Shown: positions 21,640 to 33,239, counted from the first letter of the stretch. The stretch is 64,000 nt of DNA from Dryomyza anilis (GCA_951804985.1 OX638134.1:84051679-84115678); one strand, 5' to 3'. Numbers and translations are program-made. Notes: a model not told the origin generated them from the sequence alone.

Positions 21640-22800
21640 GTCCCGTCCGGAAATAGTAAAAAAAAAATTTTAAAACTTGCAAAAAATTTGGAAATTCGAA
21701 TAGTTCATCACTTTTCATTTCATAATAATGATTATTTCCAGTATGCCATTCGTTTCGAATTCGTTACAAGATCAATGTGAAAAAAAGAAGAAATCACACG
21801 ATATAGGACACTTTCTCGTTCCGATATTGAGTGTCAAATTGGAACTTCATGGTAGGTAGATATCGATGAATTTTGTCGGAGTTTTCTTGGTACCAGACAT
21901 TTTTTGAAATCGGAACGATATCGATGAAAAAAATGATCAAAGTTCGGTATTGCTTCGAAGAATATTGCAATATCGATGCGATAATTATTTATATATCGCA
22001 TCTTGTTTATGAATTTAAATGTACGAGAAATTATAAAAATTAGAATCGATAAAGCAACGAGACCGAACTTTTTTCCTCGAAGTTATTCGATTAAAATTCG
22101 AGTCATCGGAGGTCTTCGAGACATTTCAGACTGGGTTAATATTGTCACATACAAAATTATTTTTGCAAAAATTCGTACGTCCGGAATTATTCTGTGATTT
22201 ATTACGAAATACTATATACGTTCGGAACAAAGTGTACATACACAAAAATAAAGTAAATTGTCTCAGCTCTGTTCTGAGATAATTAAAAAAAAATATATTG
22301 CACGATAAAAGTATTTTAGAATTAAAATCGTACTGATAATCTATACGGAATTATACCGTCCTAAATATTACGTCCGTTCTCTGATTTATTATGTAAAAAC
22401 TATAAATTTTAGGAACAAGTGTAAATATATAATGAAAGCTCATGATTTCAGCTATTTTTTAAAATAATTCAAAAAAAATAATTTGTAAGCAAAATTTGCT
22501 TAATTTTTTGAATTTCCATATGAACCTCGTCATGCACTTCCGGTTTTGTTCCGTCCGGAACGACCACTATTTAATTTATATCTTTTGATCTATCGTATAT
22601 AATTTTCTAATTTTTTGCTTATTTTTACTCTTAATACTTTATATTTTATATATTGTTTACTTTTTATATTATTTTATATTGTTTAGTATTTAAATACTAC
22701 TTGCACAAAAAATAAAGTAAATTCATAAATTTTCCTTCGAGATACTAAAGTTTTAAGCGTACGAATGTCACGTCCGGAACTCCAGGAAATGTCCATACTT
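21640..22800 (-). repeat. CGGACGGGAC dispersed repeat, inverted copy 2
   Basis: Carries GTCCCGTCCGGAA at about 21651 and TTCCGTCCGGAACGACCACT at about 22550, the complements of words in the copy at 17600-18080. A CCAGTCTG-type element at 21738-22134 is inserted within it. Confidence 0.5.
21738..22134. mobile_element. CCAGTCTG-ended MITE, copy 1
   Basis: Left end CCAGTATGCCATTCG and right end CAGACTGG form short inverted ends. The interior shares words such as GTAGGTAGATATCGATGAAT and GAATATTGCAATATCGAT with the copies at 32764 and 57318. No coding capacity. Confidence 0.6.
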
Positions 22801-23106
22801 TCAAACTTCCCATGTGACCTAATTTTCGTGGGTAAGTATTCCTGGTTAAGGTTTTCTTTTACGATAAGATTCGTATCAGATTATCGAAATCAAAATTGAG
22901 TTTTAGAACATTCTATTTTCTGAATGTAAAATGTTCTAATTAAGATAGTTCAAGTGGATTCTATTGGAATAAAAAACAAACTCAAATTGGAAATTCAAAA
23001 ATACCAATATCAGATAGGTATTTTTATTAAAATAAAGTCTATTTTTATAGGTAATTCTCTTATAATTTATGGCATATTTATAAAAAACTAATAACAGTAC
23101 TTAAGT

Positions 23107-23708
23107 CTATGTTTCATCACTTCGTGGACTTGGTACCAAGGACTTATAGGCTATATTTGCGACGGACTTTGGCATGGGTAGCATTTTGTAGACAACTGGT
23201 GCCGCGGCATATGTCAGATGAGCCGGTGTATGTGTCAGAGGTTTGAAGATCGGAGTGTCAGCGAGTATAGGGGATGGATGCGAATGTCGAAATGGAACAA
23301 TGGAACGCAGTGGTTGATTACGGACTCGAATCAGAGTTTGATCCAGTGGAATAGTACGATATGGTAGATGATTTCTAACGACAGGCAGATTTTGAAGTGT
23401 AATGGAGTTCGGCACCAATTTTACTTGAGGTGTTGCTAGAAAAGTTTGTACAGTGGGTGCTACGAAACTGTTCAAAAAGACGGGTTGCTGCTGCTGTATG
23501 TGATGAGTGCGTGTTATATACTGACGTGAAACAGCAGAGGGCGTATGCTGAAAAACTGTGGCATCAGATGGCGCTATGTCTGCAGAGGCATGACAAAAAT
23601 GTATAAACAGACAGACACAAATTGCGATGAAGTACTGAAAGTGTTAAAATTTATTAAATTTATTAAATTTATCATATTTATAAATTAACTACTTACTAAT
23701 TTAGACAT
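23107..23708 (-). CDS. Divergent retinin-like secreted protein
   Basis: Two exons, complement(join(23107..23634, 23697..23708)), give 179 residues. Exon 1 encodes MSKL and is followed by GTAAGT; the 62-bp intron ends TTTCAG. Residues 1-19 form a signal peptide (MSKLYFIAICVCLFIHFCHA). The motif TPSAVSRQYITRTHHI aligns with the [13 protein letters not shown] core of the other cluster members. The TPIVAP part and the AAPVV repeats are mostly lost, and the mature protein is rich in Pro, Leu, Val and Arg, with a short Gln run. An AATAAA signal lies at 23023-23028 on this strand. Its place in the cluster and the shared micro-exon make it a family member despite low similarity. A shorter reading starting at the TTG near 23475 is wrong because it omits the signal peptide. 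Confidence 0.82.
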
Positions 23709-23744
23709 TTTATGACTGTTGCACGCATGTGTAACTTAAAAAAT

Positions 23745-23778
23745 AAAACTATTTTTAAATAATATAGGGCTTTTTATA
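23745..23778 (-). promoter_or_regulatory. TATA box
   Basis: TATAAAAAG on the minus strand at 23770-23778, about 70 bp upstream of the start codon. The transcription start is expected near 23747; no strong initiator is evident. Confidence 0.65.
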
Positions 23779-23779
23779 A

Positions 23780-24489
23780 AATTGAATGTGGCTAATATTG
23801 GCAAAAAGCCTCCTTGAAATGACATCTAATTACTTTATCTAATAAGCTAAATATTTTTATACAAAATTGCGCGAAATTTTGCAATCAGCTGTAACAACAG
23901 AAAAATTTGTTAACGCTTTAATTGGCATGTCTTGTGGTTGGCTCATTCAATAAAAACATTTTTTTTTCTGCACATTTTTTTGGATTTTAATTAATTGAGT
24001 GAGTGAGTGTATTATGACTGAGTAATGCGCTGAATCGCACTTGAGCGCACTTTATGTATTTTTAATTTTAATAATTTTTTGTTATTAATAACATTTATAT
24101 ATTTTTTTCTTGATGCAACAATAACAATTGTAAAATAAAAAAGTAACTTACAGTAGTAGTTCGGGCCTGTCCAATGCATTGCCAACTTATTCATCTTTGA
24201 GTGTCTGTCTGTCGGATTGTCTGTCTATCAGCTGAGCACAGCCGCCGCTGGCTACAATGGTATGTGTAATATATACCTTTATTTTCGATTGGCCTTCAAT
24301 GTTTTTAATATTTTATGAAGTTTTTGTTGTTGTTAAAAATCCATAGTCATGTTGATTCACACCTACAACTGCACCGCAAGAAAAATCTTTTCAGTGAAAT
24401 ATTTAAAAATAGAAAAAATTAAATTTATGAAAATATAAAATTTACTTAAACGAATGTGATTATTTTTTTACTTATACGACTTATTAAAT
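23780..24489. other. Intergenic, no gene seen
   Basis: AT-rich spacer containing a short GTCTGTCTGTCGG patch at about 24200 followed by a GC-richer segment (GCACAGCCGCCGCTGGC). No exon or RNA gene is supported. Confidence 0.3.
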
Positions 24490-24587
24490 GCTGGGACTAA
24501 AAAGGAATATCGATTCCGGTACTGGTTTCAAGATTTTTAAAATAGCAGTTTCGGTTCTGATTCCGATTCCAACAAAAAAACGAGTTG

Positions 24588-25296
24588 GGAAGGTTAGATC
24601 ACATGGGAAATTTTAAAGTAGGTGTTATTATGAAAGTTAGGATTATCAAAATTATAGTCGGTCTAAGCCGACTATAAATACCCTACACATATATGTGGTT
24701 ACCATTAAAAGTGGTATATAGGTCACCAGGGTATACGAATCCTGAAAATAACTACAAACTTTCCATCGCTGAAGAATTTCTATTCATTTGATACCCATAT
24801 TTATAAATGGGTAGGTGTACCGAATTTCGATTTTTTGGGAACCACAAGTCGTTTCGCATGAAAACATTATTTTCATGTATTTAAGCATGATGTTAATATA
24901 TATTTGACCAAAAAACTTTACCTAAGAACGTATAGAGTAAAATTGATCTGTAGATGTAAATTTTGTATGAGGTGTTTGAACATAAGTTGTCGGTTCTCAG
25001 GTCACAATGGACCGATCATGCCAATTTTTTTGTTCAGACAGCTTAGATATAAAGTAATCTAAATCTAAAGTTTCATTGATCTAGCTCTTCTACTTTTTAG
25101 GTAATCGTGATTTCAATAGACAGACAGAAGGACAGACGGACTGACAGACGGACAGACGGACATCGCTAAATCGACTCAGGAGGTCATGCTGATCAAGAAT
25201 ATATATACTTTTCCATACCGGAGATGCTTTCTTCAGGGTGTTACAAACGGCGTACCAAACTGAATATACCCTTTCACTCTTAGTGTAGGGTATAAA
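24588..25296 (-). mobile_element. mini-me/DINE-1-like element
   Basis: Full-length-looking inverted copy: starts GAGTTGGGAAGGTTAGATCA and ends CACTCTTAGTGTAGGGTATA. It includes a GACAGACAGAC-type microsatellite and the complement of the GATCAGCATGACCTCCTGAG core. Confidence 0.75.
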
Positions 25297-25539
25297 AATA
25301 CGGTTCCTATAAAAAAAAGATATGGAGTCCCGCTCCACACATTTTTTTTAATAACATTACCGATTCTGGTTCCAAAAATCAAAGCGGTCCCGATTCAGAG
25401 TTTTTTCGGTTCTTGACAGGGACTCAAACTCTTTAGAATATCGGTTCTAGTTCTGGTTCCAAGATTTTTAAACAAGCAGTTCCGGTTCGTATTCCGCTTC
25501 CAATAAAAAATAACGGTATGAAGTCCGGTTCCACATATT

Positions 25540-25692
25540 TATACCCTACACTAAGAGTGAAAGGGTATATTCAGTTTGGTACGCCGTTTGTAACACCCAG
25601 AAGGAAGCATCTCCGGTATGGAAAAGTATATATATAATTGATCAGCATGACCTCCTGAGTCGATTTAGCGATGTCCGTCTGTCCGTCTGTCC

Positions 25693-25742
<50 letters not shown>

Positions 25743-26302
25743 CTGTCTGTCTGTTGAAATCCCTACTACTTTTAAAATTGAAGAGCTAGATAAATTAAAC
25801 TTATAACTTAGATTACTAATATATCTATGCTGTATGTGCGAAAAAATTGGCGAGATCGGTCCATTATGACCTATGATCCGACCACTTATGTTCAAATACC
25901 TCGTATAAAATGTACATATAAAGATCAATTTTTATGTATACGTGCTTAGGTAAACTTTTTTGGTCAAATATATATTGACATCATGCTCAAATACATTATA
26001 ATAATGTTTTCCGGCAAAAAGACTTGTGGTTTACAAAAAAAAAATCGAAATTCGGTACACCTACGCATTTGTAAATATGGGTATCAAATGAATGGAAATT
26101 CTTCAGCGATTGAATGTTTGTAGTTATTTTCAGGATTCGTATACCCTGGTGACCTATATATCACTTTGAATGGTAACCACACATATGTGTAGGGTATTTA
26201 TAGTCGGCTTAGACCGACTATAATTTTGATAATCCTAACTATCATAATTACACCTACTTTAAAATTTCCCATGTGATCTAACCTTCCCAACTGGTTTTTT
26301 TT
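25540..26302 (+). mobile_element. mini-me/DINE-1-like element, long GTCT run
   Basis: Starts ATACCCTACACTAAGAGTGA and ends CTAACCTTCCCAACTGG. It has the longest GTCT/GTCC run in the window (about 25675-25755). It lies about 245 bp from the inverted copy on its left, within the same tandem array. Confidence 0.8.
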
Positions 26303-26835
26303 ATAATGGTTCCGATACGCTTCTGAAAGTCAAAGCGGTCCCGATTCAGGTTCTTTTCGGTCCGTGACAGGGATTAAACTCTTTAGAATATCGGTTCCAG
26401 TTCTGGTTTCAAGATTTTTAAAATAGCGGTTCCAGTTTTTATTCCGGTTCCTATAGTAAAAAATGATATGTAGTCCCGCTCCACACATTTTTTTTTAATA
26501 ACGTTTCCGATTCTGGTTCCAAAAATCAAAGCTGTCCTGATTCAGTTTTTTTCGGTCCTTAACAGGGACTCAAACTCTTTGGAATATTGGTTCTAGTTCT
26601 GGTTCCAAGATTTTTAAAAAAGCGGTTCCGATTCTGATTCCGGTTCCTATATAAAAAATATGATATGGAGTCCAGGTCCACACATTTTTTTTTAATAACG
26701 TTTCCGATTCTGGTTCCAAAAATCAAAGCGGTCCCGATTCAGGTTCTTTTCAATCTTTGCCAGGGACTCAAACTCTTTGGAATATTGGTTCTAGTTCTGG
26801 ATCCAAGATATTTTAAATAGCGGTTTCGAATTGAA

Positions 26836-27584
26836 CTTATAGACCTTATTAACCACATTTTGGTTTGAATAATAATATAAACAATTTTAGTGTGAAATGA
26901 AATTGTCAACTTTTTCTTTTAGTTTTCCAGATTTTGGTTTCCAAAATCTGAAAATTTTGATTTTTTAGATAATATTTGAAATATTATTTCTGTAGTGATT
27001 TTTTTGTGATGAAATTAAAATCGTAAACGAAATAGATATTTGGTTAAACCCGTTTAAACTCGCAAACGTAACCGAATCAATTATTCAAAAATCAGAAATA
27101 AACCGTCATTCAAAACTGAAATATATGGGTTGGTTTTATAATAGATTTTTAAATGGTTTTAAAATCAATACGTGATATTGGGTTATATGGGAAATTATGA
27201 AGTAGAGACATTTCTATTAAAAATAGCAATCGTTTGAAGTAATTCAGAGGTCACCATCGTTTAAGAATACTTTCATTTAAATTTCACCTTTCCGAATTAC
27301 GATTTTTGCAACATCACAAGATAATTCTATATATATTTGATCAAAAATTCAAAGGGCTTGTTAGAAAAATTACCTGCGACCGATTAAGTGAATCCAATTA
27401 TAAAAGTGGGCGGATCTCAATCGATCAATCACTACCATTTTAAATACCCAACTGCTTTGTTATACAATTATTTTAATTTAAGAATTTTATTGATCTAGCT
27501 CATCTGGTTCAACTATAAAGCTTACTTCAACGGATAGACGGACAGAGTTGACGCGCATTGGAAAAAAACGACATAAAAAGTGTA
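26836..27584. other. Intergenic, decayed repeat sequence
   Basis: AT-rich spacer. The right part (about 27360-27580) carries GTGGGCGGATCTCAATCG and GACGGACAGAG words resembling the ends of dispersed elements, but no defined boundaries. Confidence 0.3.
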
Positions 27585-27595
27585 TAACCTTTCTG

Positions 27596-27931
27596 TAGCG
27601 TCTGTAACTCGTCTGGTTAGTGCGTTGAACTACAAGCGAAAAAGTCGCTGGTGCGTTCGACTACGAGCCGAAAGGTCCGCGGTTTGATCCCCAGCGACTG
27701 CCAACATCTTTTTCATAGAAAACATTTTTCTATGCGACTCTACCTCTCGGCAGTAAATGGCAAACCTACGAGAGTAAAACATTGCCTATGAAAAGCTCTC
27801 ACCCGCCATTCGGATTCGCCAATAAACTTTAGGTCCCACCAATTTGAGTACAAATAAAATACCCACAGTTCAAATGGTGAGAGAGCTCGGCCGAAGTTCT
27901 ATACAGGACTGTAGCCCCAAACTATTATTAT
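27596..27931 (+). mobile_element. tRNA-derived SINE (family 1) with 11-bp target duplication
   Basis: Same family as 9365-9667: GTTAGTGCGTTGAACTAC head, GCCGAAAGGTCCGCGGTTTG B-box region, body with GGTGAGAGAGCTCGGCC and an ATTATTATTA tail. The head carries an internal duplication (GTGCGTT repeated about 50 bp apart). Perfect direct repeats TAACCTTTCTG flank it (27585-27595 and 27932-27942). Confidence 0.85.
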
Positions 27932-27942
27932 TAACCTTTCTG

Positions 27943-28775
27943 CTGCTGCTCTAAGGCACTGAAAAATTATTGTAGAATTCCGAAATTATGTTACTAATAG
28001 TAGAACTTAGTGGAGAAACAATAATTGTAAAACTTTGTTTGGAAAATTAGGGCATTTATAAGTTATAGTGCGGCCAATGTATAATATAAATATGTGCATT
28101 CAGGTGACCCAAAAACGAAAAGTTTTACTCGTAAAAATCGTAACACGGTTTTAGCATTGTCGTGTGGAGGAAATTTTATAGTAATTTTTTCAGATTTTTA
28201 GTACGCGTAGAGGTCGCGGTAGTCTCGTTTTTGGATTTTATAGGTGTTTATTAACATTTGGAATTTTATTTATTTTTTATTACAACATATTGGTTTATTT
28301 TTACTGCTACAAATCAATTATAACAATGTAGTATTAAAGCCTAAAATATTAAAGGATAATTAAAAAATGTGAAGGATATTCAGAGGACCTTCAAAGTCAA
28401 AATATTGTTACCATTTTGTAGTATGCTATAAATTCGGAAAAGTGAATTTGTTTAAAATAATTCTTAAAATTAGAAAATATCTCAACCGAGATTGTCAACA
28501 AATGCTTACTAATACAAAAATATTGAACATGGCCTAAAAAGTGGTGATTTAAAATCTCGTATAGACCTATCTCTGAAATTGGAAACATAATCAGATTTAC
28601 CAATAGAATATGGCGTTTATTTACCCCTTTACCATATTATAGTTGTCGGTAGGTTTCATATAAAAGTATCAGAACTTGAAAAGATTAAAAAAAAATTCCG
28701 AATAAGGTATTAGGTATAATAAGTAATAAGGTAATAATAGTTTAATGATGCACTGTAAACGAAAATCGAAGGACT
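27943..28775. other. Intergenic, no gene seen
   Basis: AT-rich spacer. No repeats with clear units and no plausible exons are visible. Confidence 0.3.
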
Positions 28776-28903
28776 TACACAGAAAAAAAATAATCGACGT
28801 AAATATAGCAATCGATATTAATTACATTCATTAATAAATCCAGCTAATTTAATTAAAACATTTGCTATTCTTCGTTAAATCTGCAATTCCGTTTGCTAAA
28901 ATG

Positions 28904-29000
28904 AATTTTTGTACGTCGATGCAGTAGTCGGCGAAATTTCAGTAATTTTATTTGCTAAAACTGCGCCGACTAAATTATTTGCTGCATTGACGTACAAATA
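28904..29000. repeat. Inverted repeat
   Basis: TTTTTGTACGTCGATGCAG pairs with CTGCATTGACGTACAAATA, with inner GTAGTCGGCG/CGCCGACTA also pairing. A CACAGAAAAAAAATAATCG end at 28777 suggests a small element, but no matching right end is clear. Confidence 0.45.
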
Positions 29001-29026
29001 TTCATATTAGAAAACACAATTGGTTA

Positions 29027-29330
29027 TAAAGGGTTTTTCAATAAGAGCGCTACAACAGTTTTTTTCAAGGGTTTTTCAACAGGGACGCTTTAAAAGTAGA
29101 GCGACAGGGACAGCAAACGACGCTATATTTCTTGCCGCTCTTTTGACATTTCTCTTCAGTAAGGTTTGCCATTTCATAAATTTACTACCGAAATTCGAAT
29201 TCGTATTCCTTTCCATTATGAAATGGCAAACCTTACTGAATAGAAATGTCAAAAGAGCGGCAAGAAATATGGCGTCGTTTGCTGTCCCTGTCGCTCTACT
29301 TTTGTAGCATCCCTGTTGAAAAACCTTTTA
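29027..29330. mobile_element. Two-ended palindromic derivative of the TAAAGGG transposon
   Basis: Left half matches the termini at 6490 and 19354 (TAAAGGGTTTTTCAATAAGA). After a short centre around 29185-29215 the right half is its near reverse complement, ending TTGAAAAACCTTTTA. This is what a MITE made from two transposon ends would look like; no transposase codons remain. The open frame across it is a by-product. Confidence 0.75.
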
Positions 29331-29337
29331 CAGGGTG

Positions 29338-29693
29338 TTTGGTTCATCGATGTCTCTTACTCGGGAGGTGATTCTATGATTCAAAAAAATAAGAAAATGT
29401 AAAATAAAAATATGTCATATTTTGCACCCAGTTTAAGTTTAGTAAATGCATATTACATACATAAATTAAATAAGTATGATGATAAATATCAATTTTACAG
29501 TTTTTTAGACAATTAAATTACCTTTCCAATGGTATATCACATCCTCGAATCCCATGATTTCTTCCTTTTTTAAAATGTACGTAATGTTAAAATTTACAAA
29601 AACAAAAACACAAATTTTTACTTTGTCATTGATTTTATCAAAATTTCGTTTTGAACCACCTCCCGAGTTATTGACATTGATGAATCAAAGAAA
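29338..29693. mobile_element. Inverted-repeat element, unclassified
   Basis: Left TTGGTTCATCGATGTC...CTCGGGAGGTG pairs with right CACCTCCCGAG...GACATTGATGAATCAAAG. The interior is AT-rich and non-coding. Target duplication is not clear. Confidence 0.5.
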
Positions 29694-29833
29694 GTAAGTA
29701 AGTCAGACTCATTAACACCGAGGCGTAAATATTTTTACCGTGTACCACTGCCGCAACTGCAACTCTCCGGCATTACACAAAACATTGCTTTTACTACAAT
29801 AGACACTACACTACAATAATACCCTAGGCATAA

Positions 29834-29869
29834 TATAAAATTTCAGCTCTGAGTCGTATCTCTTTCATA
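29834..29869 (+). promoter_or_regulatory. TATA box and initiator
   Basis: TATAAAA at 29834-29840 and a TCATAC initiator with its A at 29867, a spacing of 33 bp. Confidence 0.65.
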
Positions 29870-30020
29870 CCTCAACGGGGCTCAAGCCATTCGCGTGCGC
29901 CGCATTGCAACTTGAACTGGTCGGTAAGTTGGAACGTCGATCGGGACAGCGTCGGCATTTAACAAAATTAAAAGAAATATAATTAAATCTTTTTTACAAT
30001 TGCAGTTTAATTACTCTATT

Positions 30021-30323
30021 ATGGCGCTAATAAATCTCGTTTGTCTGCTGCTCGTCATAGTTGCGGTCTGTTCGTTGGCGGTACATGCAGCACCACTTGC
30101 CGTCGCCGCCGCCACCACCAGTGTCGTCATCGATGCCGCCCCCTCGGTGGTTTCGTACCAGGGCTCCAGCGCACGCACACACGGCAAACTGGTTATTGCG
30201 CCAATGGGCCGGTCACTGGGTTATGTCGAGCCAACGAATCTGAATCGTACGCTGCACACGGAAGCAGCGATGCGCGCCTACGCGGTGCTGGATATAAGTC
30301 CGGTCTATGTGCATCATAAGTGA
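30021..30323 (+). CDS. Small secreted protein with eroded retinin-like motif
   Basis: A 100-residue protein from ATG 30021. Residues about 1-23 form a signal peptide (MALINLVCLLLVIVAVCSLA then VHAAP). The segment APSVVSYQGSSARTHGKLVI aligns with the [13 protein letters not shown] core, so I read it as a degenerate family member; the C-terminus (AVLDISPVYVHHK) has no repeat. Gene structure differs from the neighbours: a GTAAGT donor at 29924 and an acceptor ending 30005 predict a non-coding first exon of about 57 nt. The start codon lies 15 nt inside exon 2, and the usual MFKx micro-exon is absent. AATAAA at 30349-30354. GC content is clearly higher than the surroundings. Cuticle role inferred from context only. 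Confidence 0.75.
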   Translation: MALINLVCLLLVIVAVCSLAVHAAPLAVAAATTSVVIDAAPSVVSYQGSSARTHGKLVIAPMGRSLGYVEPTNLNRTLHTEAAMRAYAVLDISPVYVHHK

Positions 30324-30399
30324 TTAGAATGATTTTTATTTATTTTTAAATAAAGTTAAGTTTTTGCATTTAATTTTGCTGGTTTTTTTTTTAAATTTT

Positions 30400-32085
30400 T
30401 TGTGAGTTTTTATAAAAATTTAAAAAATTCAAACATTTTTTTTTTAGTAAAAAATTATATTTTAGGTGAAAAATTTGTTATTTTTTTCAATAGAAATATG
30501 TAGTCAAAAATTTTTTTTGTTGTCAGAATTTTTCAGGATAATTTTAATTTTTCAAGAAAATTTAAATTTTTAGTTTAAATGACAAAATTTGAACTTATAG
30601 TCAGAATTTCAATTTGTACTTAAAATTTGAAATTTTAGTTAAAAGTTGAATTTTAAGACAAAATTTGATTTTTTTAGTCAAAATTTGAATTTTTAGACAA
30701 AATATGAAATTTTAGTCAACATTTTTTTTTTATCAAAAATTTTGAATTTTTAGTCAAAATTGAAATTTTTAGTTAAAATTGGAATTTTTAGTTAAAATAT
30801 GAATTTTTAGTCTAAATTGGAATTTTAAGTCTGAAGTCAAAATTTCAATTTACAAATTGAATTTCTAGTCAAAATTTGAATTTTTATTGAACATTTGAAT
30901 TTTTAGTCAAAATTTTAATTTTTATTGAACATTTGAATTTTTAGTAAAAATTTGAATTTTAGTAAACATTTTTAGACAAAATATGAAATTTTAGTCAAAA
31001 TTTTTTTTTTATCAAAAATTTTGAATTTTTAGTCAAAATTGAAATTTTTAGTGAAAATTGGAATTTTTGACAAAATTTAAATTTTTAGTCAAATTTGAAT
31101 TTTTAGTTAAAATATGAATTTTTAGTCTAAATTGGAATTTTAAGTCAAAATTTCAATTTGAAGTCAAAATTTCAATTTGAAGTCCAAATTAAATATTTAG
31201 TCAAAATTTGAATTTTTATTCAACATTTGAATTTTTAGTAAAAATTTGAATTTTAGTAAAAATTTGAATTTTAGTAAAAATTTGAATTTTAGTAAAATTT
31301 TGAATTTTAGTAAAAATTTGAATTTTAGTAAAAATTGGAATTTTAGTAAAAATTTGAATTTTTAGTCAAAATTTGAATTTTTAGACAAAATTTGAAATTT
31401 TAGTCAAAATTTTTTTTTATCATAAATTTTGAATTTTTAGTGAAAAATGGAATTTTTGTCAAAATTTAAATTTTTAGTCAGAATTTGAAATTATAGTTAA
31501 AATATTAATTTTTAGTCTAAATTGGAATTTTAAGTCAAAATTTCAATTTGAAGTCAAATTTTCAATTTTCAGTCAAAATTTCAATTTGAAGTCCAAATTT
31601 GAATTTTTATTGAACATTTGAATTTTTAGTAAAAATGTTATTTTTAGTAAAAATTAGAATTTTAGTAAAAATTTTAATTTTTAGTCAAAATTTGAATTTT
31701 TAATCAAAATCTGAATTTTTAGTCAAAATTTGAATTTTTTGTCAAAATTTGAATTTTTAGTCAAAATTTGAATTTTTTGCAAAATTTTTTACACCAAATT
31801 TGTATTTTTAGAAAAAATTTTAATATCAGTAAAAATTTAAATTTTTAGTGAAAAGTGGAATTTTTACTCAAAATTGGAATATGTAGTCAAAATTTCAGTT
31901 TTAAGTCAAAAGTTAAATTTTTAGTCAGAATTTGAATTTTTAGTTAAAATTTGAATTTTTAGTCAAAATTAGAATTTTTAGTCAAAATTTGAATTTTTCG
32001 CAAAATTTGAATTTTTCGCAAAATTTAAATTTTTAGTCAAAATTTGAATTTTTCACAAAATTTGAATTTTTGACATAAAGGTCAA
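30400..32085. repeat. AT-rich minisatellite, about 19-20 bp unit
   Basis: About 1.7 kb of imperfect units near TTGAATTTTTAGTCAAAAT, starting right after the polyadenylation signal of the 30.0-kb gene. Some blocks repeat as larger units. The unit resembles that of the terminal arrays (TTGAATTTTTAGTGAAAAA), differing mainly at GTC versus GTG. Confidence 0.85.
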
Positions 32086-32199
32086 AATATGATGCTTTTC
32101 CTTTACAGAATTTTTGCTCTGCTATAAGCCGACCAGTCACATGATCCACCCTAAATCTACCCTAAATTTTTCTATTAGATATATGACCAATATGTCCAG

Positions 32200-32719
32200 T
32201 AGGGCGGATCGAAACCAAACTTTTATTTCAAAGTGTAATAGGGCTTAAAAGTTACATTATGCTGCTAGAGTTTACCATAAAGATTTGAGTCGAAAAAAAT
32301 AATGTCCTGTGTTCGCGTACTGCAGATAAATTTAAAAAAAACTTTAAATTTACATTTTTATTTTTTTACCATCTACATACATCTTTTTTTGGATCGTAAT
32401 AGACTCAAAAAATTAGAGATTGTATCTATTATGTCCTCCGAAAATTTCATCAATTTTGAATAAAATCTTATGCTCGCGCATCGTCCTTGAAGTTAAGAAA
32501 AGTACAAAAAAATCGACATTTTCTTTGGTTAAACCGTTCTAAAATCGGCATGGATGGTTATTTTGACATGTAATTTTTTTTATATATATTTTTAGGTGTG
32601 CTGAAACCAAATTTGTTATTGGTCACTTTTTGACTTAAATTTTTTGTGATAAACTCTAGCAGCACAATGCAACTTTGAAGCTCTATTCCAACTTTGGGAA
32701 AAAATTTCGATCCGCCCTA
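32200..32719. mobile_element. hAT-like MITE with 8-bp target duplication
   Basis: Termini TAGGGCGGATCGAAA and TTTCGATCCGCCCTA extend into about 75-bp imperfect inverted repeats (GCTGCTAGAGTTTA / TAAACTCTAGCAGC). Perfect 8-bp direct repeats ATGTCCAG flank the element (32192-32199 and 32720-32727). An 8-bp duplication with TAGGG ends fits the hAT superfamily. No transposase frame. Confidence 0.88.
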
Positions 32720-32763
32720 ATGTCCAGGTTTCGGTCATATTGGTCGTTTGACTGGTAGGATCC

Positions 32764-33239
32764 CCAGTATGCCATTCGTTTCGATGTAATTACGATATCA
32801 ATGCGAGAGAAAAGAAAATTCACACCATTTCGAACACTTTCTCGTAGCAATATCGAGCTTATAATTGTTGAGCAGGCAGATATCGGTGCGTTCTTTTTGA
32901 TGTTTTCTAAGTACGAGACATATTTTGAAATCGAAACGTTATCGAAAAAAATAATTCTCGAGATAGCTTCGAAAATATTTCGATATTCATGTGATATATG
33001 TTTTAATCAGCGACTAAAACCCTTTGGAATATCGGTTCCGGTTTAAAAAATCGGACTTGTTTCGGTTCCGATTCCGATTCTTACCGGTTTCTGGTTTAAT
33101 ATCGTGTCTTGTTTAAGAATTTGCCTGTACGAGATATTTTTAAAATTAGAATCGATAAAGCTACGAGATCACACTTTTTTATTGAAGTTATTCGAGAAAA
33201 AATCGAGACTTCGGAGGTCTTCGAGACAAGGTAGACTGG
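32764..33239. mobile_element. CCAGTCTG-ended MITE, copy 2
   Basis: Left end CCAGTATGCCATTCG and right end GTAGACTGG. A GGTTCC-rich fragment at 33008-33085 appears inserted or embedded. The interior shares the CGAAAATATTTCGATATTCA-type words with copies at 21.7 and 57.3 kb. Confidence 0.6.

Larger units (their letters stand above)
24490..26835. repeat. GGTTCC-rich tandem array, about 196-bp period, interrupted
   Basis: Diverged repeats rich in GGTTCCGATTCTGATTCC words. The anchor CAAAGCGGTC (or one-base variants) recurs at 26331, 26527 and 26724, giving a 196-197 bp period; another anchor is at 25380. Two mini-me-like elements in opposite orientation (24588-25296 and 25540-26302) split the array. 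Related single units are at 11.6 and 33.0 kb. Confidence 0.7.

Noticed and set aside
25675..25760. CRISPR-like regular repeats
   Set aside because: The regularity is a simple GTCY tetranucleotide tract within a mobile element. There are no repeat-spacer units anywhere, and the DNA is eukaryotic.
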